From JACVRW01 sp963846505 (GTDB lineage Bacteria > Actinomycetota > Thermoleophilia > Solirubrobacterales > Thermoleophilaceae), in contig CAWJWD010000004.1 of the NCBI GenBank assembly GCA_963846505.1, forward strand, positions 248,001 through 312,000: 64,000 nucleotides of DNA, in the 5' to 3' direction. The position numbers and the translations under genes are program-made. Of this stretch, positions 16,694-27,065 are shown piece after piece. Under the pieces are notes generated by a model. The model did not search any database. It was not told the origin of the DNA and saw nothing but the letters and a program-made list of their open reading frames with translations. The first letter of the stretch is position 1. Every line of letters begins with the position of its first letter.

Positions 16694-18202
16694 TCAGCGA
16701 AGCCTCTGTCGAGGGCGTCGAGCGATGTCGGCATCCGTGTAGAAGGGCGGCCGGCCAGACGCCGCGCCTTGCACGCGGCGGCGCATCTCGGCGACGACGG
16801 CACCCTGACGATCGGCGACGTCACGGCGCTCGCGACGGTCATTGAGGTGGTCGTAGAGTCGCTCTTCGCGTCCGTCGTTGCGGACCATGTATGCCCAGCG
16901 ACGGTCGCGGACGTAGGAGTGGTTGCCATAGCCGCCTACGGCGTAAAGACGATCCTCGTCGGGCACGCCACCGCCGAGGATCGGCGACAGATCGGCGCCC
17001 TCGAAGCTCGACGGCCGCGGCAAGCCTGCAAGCGACGCGAGCGTCGGGGCCACGTCGTGGGTCGAGGCGAACCAGTCGCTCGTGGTGCCCGCTCCCGCTC
17101 CCCCGGGGTCGCGCAGCAGCATCGGCACGTGGATGAGCTCGGGGTGCAGCAGGTGCGGGCCCTTGCCGGTCCAGTCGTGCTCGCCGAGGAAGACGCCGTG
17201 GTCGCTGAGCAGCATGATCGTGGTCGAGTCGTCGAGTCTCAGATCCCAGAGGCGCTCGAGAAAGGTGCCCAGCCAGCGGTCGGTCATCGTCACGGACGCC
17301 TTGTAGGTGACCCGCAGCCTGCCGATCTCCCGCGCGTCGAGGTAGTTCGACGCGTGGGTGTAGCGGACGTCGGCGATCTCATAGCCGCGGTAGTCGGGAT
17401 CGCCGTACATGTCGAGGTAGCGCCGCGGCGGCGTCCATGGCTCGTGCGGGTCGAAGCAGTCGACCACCATCAGGAACGGATCGTGTCGTTTGGCGGTCGC
17501 CAGCTCCTTGGCTGCGGATCGAAACAGCCGCGCAGCGACTTGCTCGCGCTCGTCGAGGCCACCCCCGGTGTTCGCCAGGTACTGCTGCAGCGACCTGACC
17601 TGCGACCGGCTCCGCAGAGGACCCGGCGGCAAGCGCGCGAGAGCTGCGGCGCGCGGCGCGCTCGAACGCGGCCTGCGCTCTCCTCGCTGACCCTCGATCC
17701 GCACGAAGCGATGCGGCGTGCGGCGGAAGGGATCGAGCACCTGCGTGTAGCCGAGGAACGGGTTGTCGGTGACATACGAGGTCCACCACCCGGCCCGCCG
17801 AAACGCGGTGATCAGCGTCTCGGTCTCTGGCCGGATCGGCTGCCAGCCCGGGCGCTTGGCCATGCCGGCCCACGGGTGCCAGTCACGAAACGGGTAGGCC
17901 CGCCGACCGGCCAGGATCGAGCGGCGCGCCGGGATCGTCGGCATCGCCTCCGGGAACACCTGCGTGAAGCGCACGCTCTCACGCGCGAGCGCATCGAGGT
18001 TCGGCGTGTTCATCCGGGCTGCCCCGTAACAGCGCAGGTGATCGGCCCGCAGGCTGTCGATCACGATCAGCACCACGTTCCGGCGATCCCCCGGGGACAG
18101 CGCCCGCCCGATCGCGTCCAAGCCACCCGTCGCCAAGCCGACGCCTGCGGCGCCTGCCGCGACGCCCGCGCCGACGAACCCGCGCCGCGTCAGCTCGGAC
18201 AT
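16694..18202 (-). CDS. Tat-exported sulfatase-fold hydrolase with Thr at the nucleophile position
   Basis: The 502-residue protein has a twin-arginine leader (TRRGFVGAGVAAGAAGVGLA), so it is exported folded. The alkaline-phosphatase/sulfatase fold is clear: metal ligand Asp49 in VVLIVIDSLRADHL, TPNLDALA, MLLSDHGVFLGEH (second metal site), and MLLRDPG. True sulfatases use Cys or Ser in C/S-x-P-x-R, converted to formylglycine. Here the motif reads T89-I-P-A-R93, so formylglycine cannot form. A Thr nucleophile is used by phosphatase or phosphotransferase relatives such as LtaS. Substrate unknown. A CTGACAT palindrome lies 73 bp upstream of its start. Confidence 0.82.
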   Translation of the reverse strand: MSELTRRGFVGAGVAAGAAGVGLATGGLDAIGRALSPGDRRNVVLIVIDSLRADHLRCYGAARMNTPNLDALARESVRFTQVFPEAMPTIPARRSILAGRRAYPFRDWHPWAGMAKRPGWQPIRPETETLITAFRRAGWWTSYVTDNPFLGYTQVLDPFRRTPHRFVRIEGQRGERRPRSSAPRAAALARLPPGPLRSRSQVRSLQQYLANTGGGLDEREQVAARLFRSAAKELATAKRHDPFLMVVDCFDPHEPWTPPRRYLDMYGDPDYRGYEIADVRYTHASNYLDAREIGRLRVTYKASVTMTDRWLGTFLERLWDLRLDDSTTIMLLSDHGVFLGEHDWTGKGPHLLHPELIHVPMLLRDPGGAGAGTTSDWFASTHDVAPTLASLAGLPRPSSFEGADLSPILGGGVPDEDRLYAVGGYGNHSYVRDRRWAYMVRNDGREERLYDHLNDRRERRDVADRQGAVVAEMRRRVQGAASGRPPFYTDADIARRPRQRLR

Positions 18203-18275
18203 CTAGCGTCCTTCATCGACCCTTCTTAACCTGAAGACACCAGGAAAGGTTCGGCATCCGTCACTTCACGCCACT

Positions 18276-18299
18276 TCGATGTCAGAGCTCTGACATCGA
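18276..18299. promoter_or_regulatory. Operator-like palindrome, site A
   Basis: The core ATGTCAGAGCTCTGACAT is perfectly symmetric and the symmetry extends 3 bp each side, to 24 bp. It lies about 75 bp upstream of the sulfatase-fold gene. It is the best of five related sites in the window (others at 19114, 25675, 31628, 32381). Confidence 0.6.
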
Positions 18300-18315
18300 G
18301 AAGTCGACTTCGCCG

Positions 18316-19062
18316 CTAGCAGTTGTGGCCAGGCGGATCGACCGGATCGCTCGAATCGATCACACCTCCATCGGGCGAACCGGGGGCGGGGCCGCAGTCG
18401 AGTTCGGTATCGGCCCGTCCGTCGGCGGCAAAGAGGTGGTCGAAACCGACGCCGCCCTGCAAGCGGTCGGCGCCGGTGCTGCCACGCAGCTCGTCGTTGC
18501 CCGGATCGCCGCGCAGGATGTCGGCGCCGCCGGCGCCGAAGAGCCGGTCGTCCATCTTGCGGCCCCAGAGCGTGTTGGGGCTGTCGTTGCCGACCAGGAT
18601 GTCCTTCTTCATCGTGCCCTCGAGGATCTCGCTGCTGGCCGCCACGTAGGTGAACGCGTTCCCAACAAAGGCGTTGCCGGTGCCGTCCATGCCGAGCAGT
18701 CGGGCGTGGCCGTAGTAGCTGCTGTTGATGTCGGCCGGGTTGCCCATGGGATCGCCGAGGTAGGCGTTGATGCCCCAGTTGGCGTTAACACTCTGGGGCG
18801 GGAACGTGCGCGCGAACCCCGCGACGTCCTGGCCGGGCCCGCCGATCATGACGTGTCCCTGGCAGGGATCGTTGGTGACGAGCTGGTCGTTGCCGGCTTG
18901 GGCGTCGATGGTGTCGCCGCCCTTGCCGAGTGCGAGCAGCGCGTCGGGCCCGTCGCCGCCCACCAGCGTGTCATTGCCGGTGTTGCCGGAGAACAGCACT
19001 TCGCTGCCGGCGCTGCCGCTCAGCGAGTCGCTGTCCTTGCCGCCGTCGAAGTCGGCGGTCAT
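18316..19062 (-). CDS. RTX/hemolysin-type calcium-binding repeat protein, probably 5'-truncated
   Basis: The 248 residues contain nonapeptide repeats of the GGxGxDxLx type in two clusters: residues 8-65 (SGNTGNDTLVGGDGPDALLA) and 150-225 (FGAGGADILRGDPGNDELRG). These bind Ca2+ in a parallel beta roll. There is no signal peptide and the protein begins abruptly inside the repeat region, so the N terminus has probably been lost. The middle segment (FARTFPPQSVNANWGINAYL) has no recognised match. The C terminus is an Asp/Pro-rich tail ending in Cys. It is divergent from the secreted protein at 19.2 kb. Confidence 0.7.
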   Translation of the reverse strand: MTADFDGGKDSDSLSGSAGSEVLFSGNTGNDTLVGGDGPDALLALGKGGDTIDAQAGNDQLVTNDPCQGHVMIGGPGQDVAGFARTFPPQSVNANWGINAYLGDPMGNPADINSSYYGHARLLGMDGTGNAFVGNAFTYVAASSEILEGTMKKDILVGNDSPNTLWGRKMDDRLFGAGGADILRGDPGNDELRGSTGADRLQGGVGFDHLFAADGRADTELDCGPAPGSPDGGVIDSSDPVDPPGHNC

Positions 19063-19113
19063 CCCAGCTCATGCAGGCGCCCATACCCCAGTGCGAAGCA
19101 CCCGCGATCAACG

Positions 19114-19131
19114 ATGTCCGCGCGCTGACAG
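19114..19131. promoter_or_regulatory. Operator-like palindrome, site E
   Basis: ATGTCCGCGCGCTGACAG matches site C (31628) at 16 of 18 positions. It lies in the divergent gap, 51 bp upstream of the RTX-repeat gene and about 40 bp before the rightward secreted protein. Confidence 0.45.
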
Positions 19132-19172
19132 TGAACGCAAACGAGACGTGTGACATGGGTAGTCGGAGACAT

Positions 19173-19907
19173 ATGCATTTCTCAAGCTCGTGGCGAAGGC
19201 TCCTGCTCAGCGGCGCCGCGGTGGGCGGCGCCATCCTGGTGACCGGACCGGTCACCGCCCAAGAGCCTGGCGCCCCGCCACCAACGAAGGTCGACGTCGA
19301 CGCTCGCGTCAAGCCCAACAAGGCCGGCACCCCGCGCCGTCCGCGCGCGGTCAAGGTGATCGTCGACGCTCGCCTCGACTCGCCTACCGGGTACGAGCGG
19401 CCGATCCTGCAGCGAGGACGCATCCTGTTCCCGCGCGGTGGGCGCTGGAACGGCAAGAAGTTCCCGAAGTGCAGCGAGACCACGCTCAACCGTCGGGGGC
19501 TGTCGGCATGTCCCAAACGATCGATCTTCGGCAAGGGCCGGGCGATCGGCTGGGCAGACACGGCGATAACGCGGCCGCGCATCACCCTCGTCAACGGCGG
19601 CGCCCGACGTATCTACTTCTTCACGCAGTTGACCAACCCGGCGCGCGTGAACCTCGCCGTCGTCGGCAAGCTCAAGCCACGCCGGGGCAAATGGTCCTAC
19701 CAGCTCGACTTCGCGGTGCCCGTGGCGCTGCAGATCGTCGCCGGCGTGCCCATCTCCATCACCAAGCTGCACGTCGTGGCAGGTCGCAAGGACATCCTGG
19801 CGACCACGTACTGCCCACGCAGCCGACGCTGGCCCTATGAAGCCCGGCTCGAGCTCAGCAACGGCCAGCAGCCACTGATCAAGGGCAGCACCCGCTGCCG
19901 GCGCTAG
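19173..19907 (+). CDS. Secreted protein of unknown function
   Basis: The 244-residue exported protein has a signal peptide (HFSSSWRRLLLSGAAVGGAI, then LVTGPVTAQ-EPGAP) followed by a basic, beta-rich domain with the pattern CSETTLNRRGLSACPKRSIF, GKGRA, and CPRSRRWPYEARLEL. The Cys pairs could form two disulfides. No named family is recognised. I chose ATG 19173 because GGAG lies 4 nt upstream; ATG 19155 is an in-frame alternative. A hairpin terminator follows the stop. Confidence 0.6.
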   Translation: MHFSSSWRRLLLSGAAVGGAILVTGPVTAQEPGAPPPTKVDVDARVKPNKAGTPRRPRAVKVIVDARLDSPTGYERPILQRGRILFPRGGRWNGKKFPKCSETTLNRRGLSACPKRSIFGKGRAIGWADTAITRPRITLVNGGARRIYFFTQLTNPARVNLAVVGKLKPRRGKWSYQLDFAVPVALQIVAGVPISITKLHVVAGRKDILATTYCPRSRRWPYEARLELSNGQQPLIKGSTRCRR

Positions 19908-19920
19908 TGGGCACGACACT

Positions 19921-19945
19921 GGGCGGCTCAGAGGTGAGTCCGCCC
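19921..19945 (+). terminator. Hairpin terminator after the 19.2-kb secreted protein
   Basis: The stem GGGCGG-CTCA / TGAG-t-CCGCCC has a GAGG tetraloop and one bulged base. It lies 13 bp after the stop codon and 58 bp before the MMPL gene. Confidence 0.6.
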
Positions 19946-20003
19946 GAGAGGGCGCGTCCGGCCGTGCTCGCTTGAACAGGCTCCAGCGGGACACCAGACA
20001 CGC

Positions 20004-22262
20004 ATGGCGCGAGCGGGCAAGGCCGGGGCGGGATTCGCCGGCACGCTCGCGCGCGGGATCGTGCGCGCTCGCTGGGCGATCGTCGCCGTCTGGCTGGCGG
20101 CGGTCGTCTGTGCGCTGCTGCTGCTGCCGACGATCCGCGAGGCGCAGACGGGCGCGCTCGGCGACCTGGTGCCGCGCGACGCCGAGGCCGTCGACGCGGA
20201 GCTGCGCTCGAGCGAGCTGTTTCGCTTCCCGCTGCTGAGCCGCACCCTGGTCGTGCAGCGCCAGCTCGACGGGCTCGACGAGAGCGAGCAGGCAAGGATC
20301 GTCCGCCATGCGCTCGCGCTGACGCGGCATGACTATCCGGGGCTGCGCCGGGTCGGCGGCGCGCTGCCGGTGATCAACTCGATCGGCAGCGAGCCCTTCA
20401 GGCGCGAGCGCGCCACGACCGCCGTCACCTACCTCTTCTTTCGCCCCGCCGTCAGCCAGGACGAGCGTCAGCGGCTGGCCGAGCGGTTCGTGCAGCGCAG
20501 GATCGAGCCGACGTCCTCGGGCTTTGCGGGCGTCACCGGCACGATCGCGGCCCGCAGCCAACAGTCTGAGGTGATCTCCGAACGGCTGCCGCTGGTCGAG
20601 CTAGGGACCGTGCTGCTGGTCGCGCTCGTGGTCGGGCTGCACTTCCGCGCGCTCGGCGCGCCCCTGCTCGCCCTGCTCGCCGTCGCCACCGCCTACCTGA
20701 CCTCGACCCGCGTGATCGCCTTGATCGGCCAGCAGCTCGGAGTCTCGGTGCCGAGCGAGGTCGAGCCGGTGATCGTCGTACTGCTATTCGGCGTCGTCAC
20801 CGACTACTCGATCTTCTTCCTCTCGCGCGTGCGGCAGGGCCTCAGCCAAAACCTCTCCCCCCATGCGGCGGTGGTGCGAGCGACCGCCCAGCTGCTGCCG
20901 ATCATCGCCACGGCAGGCTTCACGGTGGTGGCCGCGAGCGCCTCGCTGGTGATCGCGCAGCTCGGCTTCTTCAAGGCGTTCGGGCCCGGAGTGGCGATGG
21001 CGGTGCTGATCGGGCTAGCGGTCGCCCTGACGCTCGTGCCAGCGCTGCTGGCGATCGGCGGGCGGGCGCTGTTCTGGCCGCGCGCGCCGCAGCGACCCGA
21101 GCCCGGCGACCGCGCCGTGCGCCACGAGCGCCGCGGCTGGGCGCTGCGCCTGGCCACCCGCCGCCCGCTGCCCGCGGCGATCGCCTGCACCCTGCTGTTG
21201 CTCGCATGCGCCGGCGGCCTCGCGCGCACCGACCTCGGCAACCCGCTGATCCGCGGCCTACCGGCCGAGGCCGATGCGCGCCGCGCCTACGAACAGGCAA
21301 GCCGCGGCTTCGCGCCCGGCATCCTCTCCCCGACCGTCGTGATCGTCGAGCAGACCGCCATCGCCGAGCGCCGCCGCGCGCTGCGTGGGGTGCAGAACCT
21401 ACTCGAGCGCCAGCCGGGCGTGGCAGCCGTCGTCGGACCGGCAAACCAGCCCGCCGCTCGGGACTTCGGCGCCGTGCTCGCCGCCAACCGCAACGCCGCA
21501 CGCTTCTTCATCGTACTCGACTCCGACCCACTCGGCGCACGCGCAGTCGAGAACCTGCGCCAACTACGCACCCAGCTGCCGGGCATCCTCGACGAGGCCG
21601 GCCTGGCCGGCGCCCAGCCGCTGCTGGCCGGCGACACCGCCCTAGTCGCAGAGACGATCGAAAAGACGACCGACGACTTGCGGCGCATCGCCCCAGTCGG
21701 GATCGGCGTGGTCGTGCTGATCCTGGTGCTCTTTTTGCGCGCTCTGGTCGCGCCGCTCTACCTCGTAGCCGCCAGCGCGCTCACGCTGGCGGCGGCGCTG
21801 GGGCTCACGAGCGTCATCTTCGGCGACCTGCTTGGCCACGGCGAGCTGACCTACTTCGTGCCATTCGCGGCCGCGGTGCTGCTCGTCTCGCTGGGCTCGG
21901 ACTACAACGTGTTCCTCGTGGGCGACATCTGGGCCGAGGCGACCCGGCGACCGCTGCGCGAGGCCGTGGCCGTCGCGGGCGCACGGGCCGCCACGCCGAT
22001 CGCGATCGCCGGGATCGTGCTCGCCGCCTCCTTCGCCCTGCTCGCCCTGGTGCCGATTCGACCCTTCCGCGAGCTCGCCTTCGCGATGGCCGTCGGTCTC
22101 CTGCTGGACGCCTTCGTCGTCCGAACGCTGCTGGTGCCGGCGCTGATCGTGCTGGTCGGCGACCGCAGCGGCTGGCCGGGCCGCCGGCTGCTATCAGTGC
22201 ACTCAACGGGCGATCCGCAGCCCCCCGCCGAAATCAGCGTTGGGGGTTCCACGTCACCCTGA
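20004..22262 (+). CDS. MMPL-family (RND superfamily) transporter
   Basis: The 752-residue protein has two MMPL repeats. Each has an N-terminal helix, a periplasm-side domain and five or six helices (first about residues 20-370, second about 380-735). The conserved proton-relay sequences are present: GVVTDYSIFFLSR in the first half and LGSDYNVFLVGDIW in the second. MmpL proteins export lipids or hydrophobic compounds across the inner membrane using proton motive force. No lipid-synthesis genes adjoin it, so the substrate is unknown. Start ATG 20004. Confidence 0.9.
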   Translation: MARAGKAGAGFAGTLARGIVRARWAIVAVWLAAVVCALLLLPTIREAQTGALGDLVPRDAEAVDAELRSSELFRFPLLSRTLVVQRQLDGLDESEQARIVRHALALTRHDYPGLRRVGGALPVINSIGSEPFRRERATTAVTYLFFRPAVSQDERQRLAERFVQRRIEPTSSGFAGVTGTIAARSQQSEVISERLPLVELGTVLLVALVVGLHFRALGAPLLALLAVATAYLTSTRVIALIGQQLGVSVPSEVEPVIVVLLFGVVTDYSIFFLSRVRQGLSQNLSPHAAVVRATAQLLPIIATAGFTVVAASASLVIAQLGFFKAFGPGVAMAVLIGLAVALTLVPALLAIGGRALFWPRAPQRPEPGDRAVRHERRGWALRLATRRPLPAAIACTLLLLACAGGLARTDLGNPLIRGLPAEADARRAYEQASRGFAPGILSPTVVIVEQTAIAERRRALRGVQNLLERQPGVAAVVGPANQPAARDFGAVLAANRNAARFFIVLDSDPLGARAVENLRQLRTQLPGILDEAGLAGAQPLLAGDTALVAETIEKTTDDLRRIAPVGIGVVVLILVLFLRALVAPLYLVAASALTLAAALGLTSVIFGDLLGHGELTYFVPFAAAVLLVSLGSDYNVFLVGDIWAEATRRPLREAVAVAGARAATPIAIAGIVLAASFALLALVPIRPFRELAFAMAVGLLLDAFVVRTLLVPALIVLVGDRSGWPGRRLLSVHSTGDPQPPAEISVGGSTSP

Positions 22263-22309
22263 ATGGGGATCCCAGCCCATTGGCCGCGCGAGCCGCATTG
22301 GTCATCGTG

Positions 22310-23083
22310 ATGGCTATGGCAGTTGCCGCGCGAAATGCCAGCCTCGTGGGAACGAGCCCCTCTTCACCGATCCCTCAGTCGAACGAGTGGGGACTGCAGC
22401 AGACCGTGCGGGTGTCGGTGCTCGACGAAGATCCCGGTCTCGGAGAGCAACTCGACTCGACCGCCTTCGACGCGGCAAGGTGCCAGAGCGGCGCCTATGC
22501 GCTGCGTCTGGACGAGTGGCCCGCGGGCGGCATCGTCGTGGCCAAGGAGCCGCCCGGGGCACTCGGCCTGCTCGTCCTCGACGGCTTCCTGGGGCGGCGG
22601 GTGACCGTCCAGCGCCGCACCTGGACCGAGCTACTGGCAGCCGGCGACGTGATCAGGCCCTGGCACGCCGACCGCGAACGCATCGCCTCCGTGCCCGCGC
22701 ACGCGGAATGGCACGTGCTCGCGCCGGTCCGCGTGGCGGTGCTGGACCGCAGCTTCGTCCATCGCATGGCGCCCTGGCCGGAGGTGCTGGCGATGCTGAC
22801 CGGCCGCATCGTCGATCGCACCCGAACGCTCAGCTACGCGCTCGCGATCGGCGGGCGGATCGGCGTCGCCGAACGGCTCGAGCTGACGCTGCGCGACTGC
22901 GCCGACCGCTGGGGACATGTCGCAGGAGACGGCATCGTCGTGCGGCTGCCCGGCATCACCCACGAGCTGCTGGCTAACGTGATCGGAGCGGCTCGCCCAA
23001 CGGTCACGACGGCGCTGACCCAACTCGCCGCTCGCGGCGTCGTGCGACGTCTCGACGACGACCGCTGGCTGATCACCTACTGA
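22310..23083 (+). CDS. Crp/Fnr-family transcriptional regulator
   Basis: The family core is a cyclic-nucleotide-binding-like beta barrel without obvious cAMP ligands (VSVLDEDPGLGEQLD, GALGLLVLDGFLGRRVTVQR, ELLAAGDVIRPW), a dimer helix, and a C-terminal Crp-type winged helix (LPGITHELLANVIGAARPTV, TTALTQLAARGVVRR). The recognition helix GAARPTVTTAL takes the place of Crp's ExxSR motif. The start is uncertain: ATG 22310 is given, but homology begins near GTG 22406. Crp/Fnr proteins bind TGTxA-N6-TxACA-like palindromes, and the five TGTCAG...CTGACA sites nearby are candidate targets (inference). Confidence 0.78.
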   Translation: MAMAVAARNASLVGTSPSSPIPQSNEWGLQQTVRVSVLDEDPGLGEQLDSTAFDAARCQSGAYALRLDEWPAGGIVVAKEPPGALGLLVLDGFLGRRVTVQRRTWTELLAAGDVIRPWHADRERIASVPAHAEWHVLAPVRVAVLDRSFVHRMAPWPEVLAMLTGRIVDRTRTLSYALAIGGRIGVAERLELTLRDCADRWGHVAGDGIVVRLPGITHELLANVIGAARPTVTTALTQLAARGVVRRLDDDRWLITY

Positions 23084-23089
23084 CCGCGT

Positions 23090-23743
23090 CTACGGCTCGA
23101 CGAGTCCCCGGCGCACTGCATAGCGGGTCAGCGCCACGCGGTCGCGTAGCCCGAGCTTGTCGAGGATGTTCGAGCGGTGGCGGTCGACGGTCTTCTCGCT
23201 GATGCTCAGCGCCTCGGCGATCTCACGCGCGGTGTAGCTCTCGGCGATCAGCTTCACGACCTCCAACTCGCGCGTGGAGAGCGCGTCGTCGGCATCCGCC
23301 TCCTCCTCGGAGCGTTTGAGGTGGTCCCGCACCAGCGCGTCGATCGCCTCCGGGTAGAAGAAGGACTCCCCACGCACGGTCGCGCGGCAGGCCTCGACGA
23401 GGTCGAGGTCGGCCGACGACTTGAGCACATACCCGGAAGCGCCCGCTTTGAGGGCGTCGAAGAAGTAGCTCTCGCGCTTGTGCATCGAGAGCATCAAGGT
23501 CTTGATGGCGGGCCGCTGACGGCCGATCTCGTGGGCGGCCTGGATACCGGTCTGGCGCGGCATCGTGATGTCGAGGATGACCAGATCGGGCTCGTGCTCG
23601 AGCGTCCGGCGCACCGCCTCGATTCCGTCGCCAGCCTCGGCGACCACCTCGAGATCGGGCTGCGCTTCGAGCACCAGACGCAGACCCCGACGAACGACCG
23701 CGTGGTCGTCGGCGAGCACGATCCGCGTCGGCGGCTTGGTCAT
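23090..23743 (-). CDS. NarL/FixJ-type response regulator
   Basis: The 217-residue protein has a receiver domain (acidic pocket ADDHAVVRRG, phospho-acceptor Asp58 in VILDITMP, Lys in YVLKSSADLDL) and a LuxR-type helix-turn-helix (LSTRELEVVKLIAESYTARE, IAEALSISEKTVDRHRSNIL). It is the partner of the histidine kinase encoded immediately upstream, with a 4-bp ATGA overlap that couples translation. It converges on the Crp-type gene with a 6-bp gap. Confidence 0.93.
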   Translation of the reverse strand: MTKPPTRIVLADDHAVVRRGLRLVLEAQPDLEVVAEAGDGIEAVRRTLEHEPDLVILDITMPRQTGIQAAHEIGRQRPAIKTLMLSMHKRESYFFDALKAGASGYVLKSSADLDLVEACRATVRGESFFYPEAIDALVRDHLKRSEEEADADDALSTRELEVVKLIAESYTAREIAEALSISEKTVDRHRSNILDKLGLRDRVALTRYAVRRGLVEP

Positions 23744-24759
23744 CGGTCCTCCACCGGCAGCCAGAGCCGCACCTCGGTACCGCCCGTCGGTGCGCCGTTG
23801 AGCGACAGGACGCCGCCGACTAGCAGGGCGCGCTCGCGCATGCCCTGGGTGCCGGCACCCTCGACGGGGCCTTTGATGCCGCGGCCGTCGTCGCTGACCG
23901 TCAGTCTCAACCCGGAGTTGTCGCAGACCAGCGCGACGGTCGCCGTCTGGGCCTGAGCGTGCCGTACGACGTTGGTCAAGGCCTCTTGGGTCACCCGGTA
24001 CACCACAAGCTCCTGTTCTTGGTCAAGCTCGGGAAGGTCGTCATCGAAGTCGCGCACGATCCGCAGCCCGCCGCGGTCGGACACGCGATCGCAGAGCGCG
24101 TCGATCGCGCCCAGGAAGCCGAGCTCGTCGAGCATCTCCGGCCGTAGGCGGTAGGCGATCCGGCGCACGTCCTCGAGGCTGGCGCGCGCGGCCTCGCGCG
24201 CTTCGTCGGCGGTCTTCGCAAAGGACTCGGGCAGTTCGCCGCCGAGCCGATCGAGATAGAGCAGCACTGCGGTCAGCGTCTGCCCGACCTCATCGTGCAG
24301 CTCGCGTGCGACCCGCGCGCGCTCGTCCTCTTGGGCAAGCAGCGAGCGACGCACGCTCAACCGTCGCTCGCTTTCGAGCCGCGCGAGCATCTGGTTGAAG
24401 GCCTCGGTCAGTCGCTGCACCTCGGGGTCGCGCCCGTAGAGCGGAACGCGAGCGCCGGTCCTGAGCGGATCGAAGCGCCACATCGCATCCGCGAGCCGAT
24501 CCAACGGCCTCAGCGTCCTGCGTAGCAGCAGCAGATTGACCAGCAGCACCGCACCGACGCCGCCGACGAGGGTCGCGATCGCCCCGAGCGAACTCGGCGA
24601 AGGGATGCGAGCGGGCGAAAGCGCGATCGTGCCGACGGCGACGATCAACACCACCGCGTTAGCGACGAACACCCGGCCGAGCAAGGACAGGGGAAGCAGT
24701 CGTCTGCCTCTCAAGACCAGGCGACTGTGAGGATCTGGATCGAGCGGCGCAGGCGACAT
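23740..24759 (-). CDS. Sensor histidine kinase (HisKA_3 / NarX-type)
   Basis: The 339-residue kinase has two N-terminal membrane helices (about 25-48 and 58-80) with almost no extracytoplasmic loop. A HAMP-like linker follows, then the dimerisation domain with phospho-acceptor His155 in ARVARELHDEVGQT, and an ATPase domain with the N box (TQEALTNVVRHAQAQ) and G box (VSDDGRGIKG). The lack of an external sensor suggests it detects a membrane or intracellular signal. It forms an operon with the response regulator. Confidence 0.92.
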   Translation of the reverse strand: MSPAPLDPDPHSRLVLRGRRLLPLSLLGRVFVANAVVLIVAVGTIALSPARIPSPSSLGAIATLVGGVGAVLLVNLLLLRRTLRPLDRLADAMWRFDPLRTGARVPLYGRDPEVQRLTEAFNQMLARLESERRLSVRRSLLAQEDERARVARELHDEVGQTLTAVLLYLDRLGGELPESFAKTADEAREAARASLEDVRRIAYRLRPEMLDELGFLGAIDALCDRVSDRGGLRIVRDFDDDLPELDQEQELVVYRVTQEALTNVVRHAQAQTATVALVCDNSGLRLTVSDDGRGIKGPVEGAGTQGMRERALLVGGVLSLNGAPTGGTEVRLWLPVEDR

Positions 24760-24796
24760 CGCGCCACATCAACGGTAGACGTGCAGGCGCCGACGA

Positions 24797-25600
24797 TCAC
24801 TCCTTGCCCTCCACGGGGATGACCGCTAGCGGCATCGCCGCGGTGCGTGCGAGCTCGTAGGCGGGCGAGTCGAGCAGCAGGCCCATCAGCGCACCGGTCG
24901 TCGGGGCGGAGATCACGATCGCGCACGCTCCGAGTCGTTCGCCACATTCGTTGAGCACGGCGGCGGGGCGGCCGTCGAGCAGCCGTATCGCAGGGATCCC
25001 ACCGACCAGATCGCGGGCGCGTTCGAGCAGCCTCCAGTCCGCTTCGCGCGAGCTGCGCTCGAAAGCTCCGGGCGGCGGGGGTCCACCGGCCGGTCCGCCC
25101 GCGGCCGCCAGCGATGGCAGCGGTGCCCGAGCATGCACGAGCGCAAGCCGGGCCCCGAGCAGGTCGGCGAGCTCATCAGCACGGGCCAACACGTCGCGCG
25201 AGGTGTGCTGGGTGACTGCGCAAACGACGGTGTCGCCACTGAAGCCGCGACCGTCCTCGCTCACGAGCACGGTCGTCACCCCGGCACTGCGAGCGAGCGC
25301 CGGCGAACGCTCAGGCTCCAGCAGCTGGCCCATCGCCGTGCGCGCCGCGGGAGCGACAACCAGCTGTCCTCCGACGCCCGCAGCGACACGCTCAAGCCGC
25401 CGACGCGGCCGACGCGGAGCCGCTCGCAGCGACAAGCCCCGCACCGACGCGCCGGCAGCAGCCGCCAGGCAGTCCGCGACGTCCGGGACGATCTGAGACC
25501 GTCCCGACGGCGTCTGCAGGCAGATGACCTCGCCAGCGCGTCCTGGCTCTCCGACGGCGCCGGGTCGGGCCACCTCTGGCAGATCCAGTTGCAGACTCAT
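24797..25600 (-). CDS. Universal stress protein (UspA-like)
   Basis: The 267-residue product has a degenerate first half (residues 1-130, VVAPAARTAMGQLLEPERSP) and a recognisable UspA fold in the second (DTVVCAVTQHTSRDVLARAD, LGARLALVHARAPLP, CAIVISAPTTGALMGLLLDS, MPLAVIPVEG). The Usp ATP-binding GxxG-9x-G(S/T) appears as APTTGALMGLLLDSPAYELA, so nucleotide binding is doubtful. Start ATG 25600 was preferred to longer frames. It is divergent from the sugar ABC operon, with a CTGACAT-type palindrome 74 bp upstream. Confidence 0.72.
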   Translation of the reverse strand: MSLQLDLPEVARPGAVGEPGRAGEVICLQTPSGRSQIVPDVADCLAAAAGASVRGLSLRAAPRRPRRRLERVAAGVGGQLVVAPAARTAMGQLLEPERSPALARSAGVTTVLVSEDGRGFSGDTVVCAVTQHTSRDVLARADELADLLGARLALVHARAPLPSLAAAGGPAGGPPPPGAFERSSREADWRLLERARDLVGGIPAIRLLDGRPAAVLNECGERLGACAIVISAPTTGALMGLLLDSPAYELARTAAMPLAVIPVEGKE

Positions 25601-25674
25601 GGGCTCATCGTGCCCCACGCCCGGCCGTGCGCGCATGGGGCGTGTCATGCATTCAAGCCGCATGAGACACCCAC

Positions 25675-25692
25675 ATGTCAGAGCCCCGACAT
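25675..25692. promoter_or_regulatory. Operator-like palindrome, site B
   Basis: ATGTCAGAGCCCCGACAT is symmetric at 7 of 9 positions and its left arm is identical to site A. It lies in the gap between the divergent Usp gene (74 bp from its start) and the sugar-binding protein (64 bp). Confidence 0.5.
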
Positions 25693-25756
25693 CCCGCCGC
25701 TGATGCACCGACCAAGCGGGTACCTGCCTGGTACCGCCTATCAAGGGAGGAAGGTC

Positions 25757-27024
<1,268 letters not shown>

Positions 27025-27065
27025 GGCAGGCCGCGGCAGGTCGAGCGAGTGAGGGAGCGAGGGGC

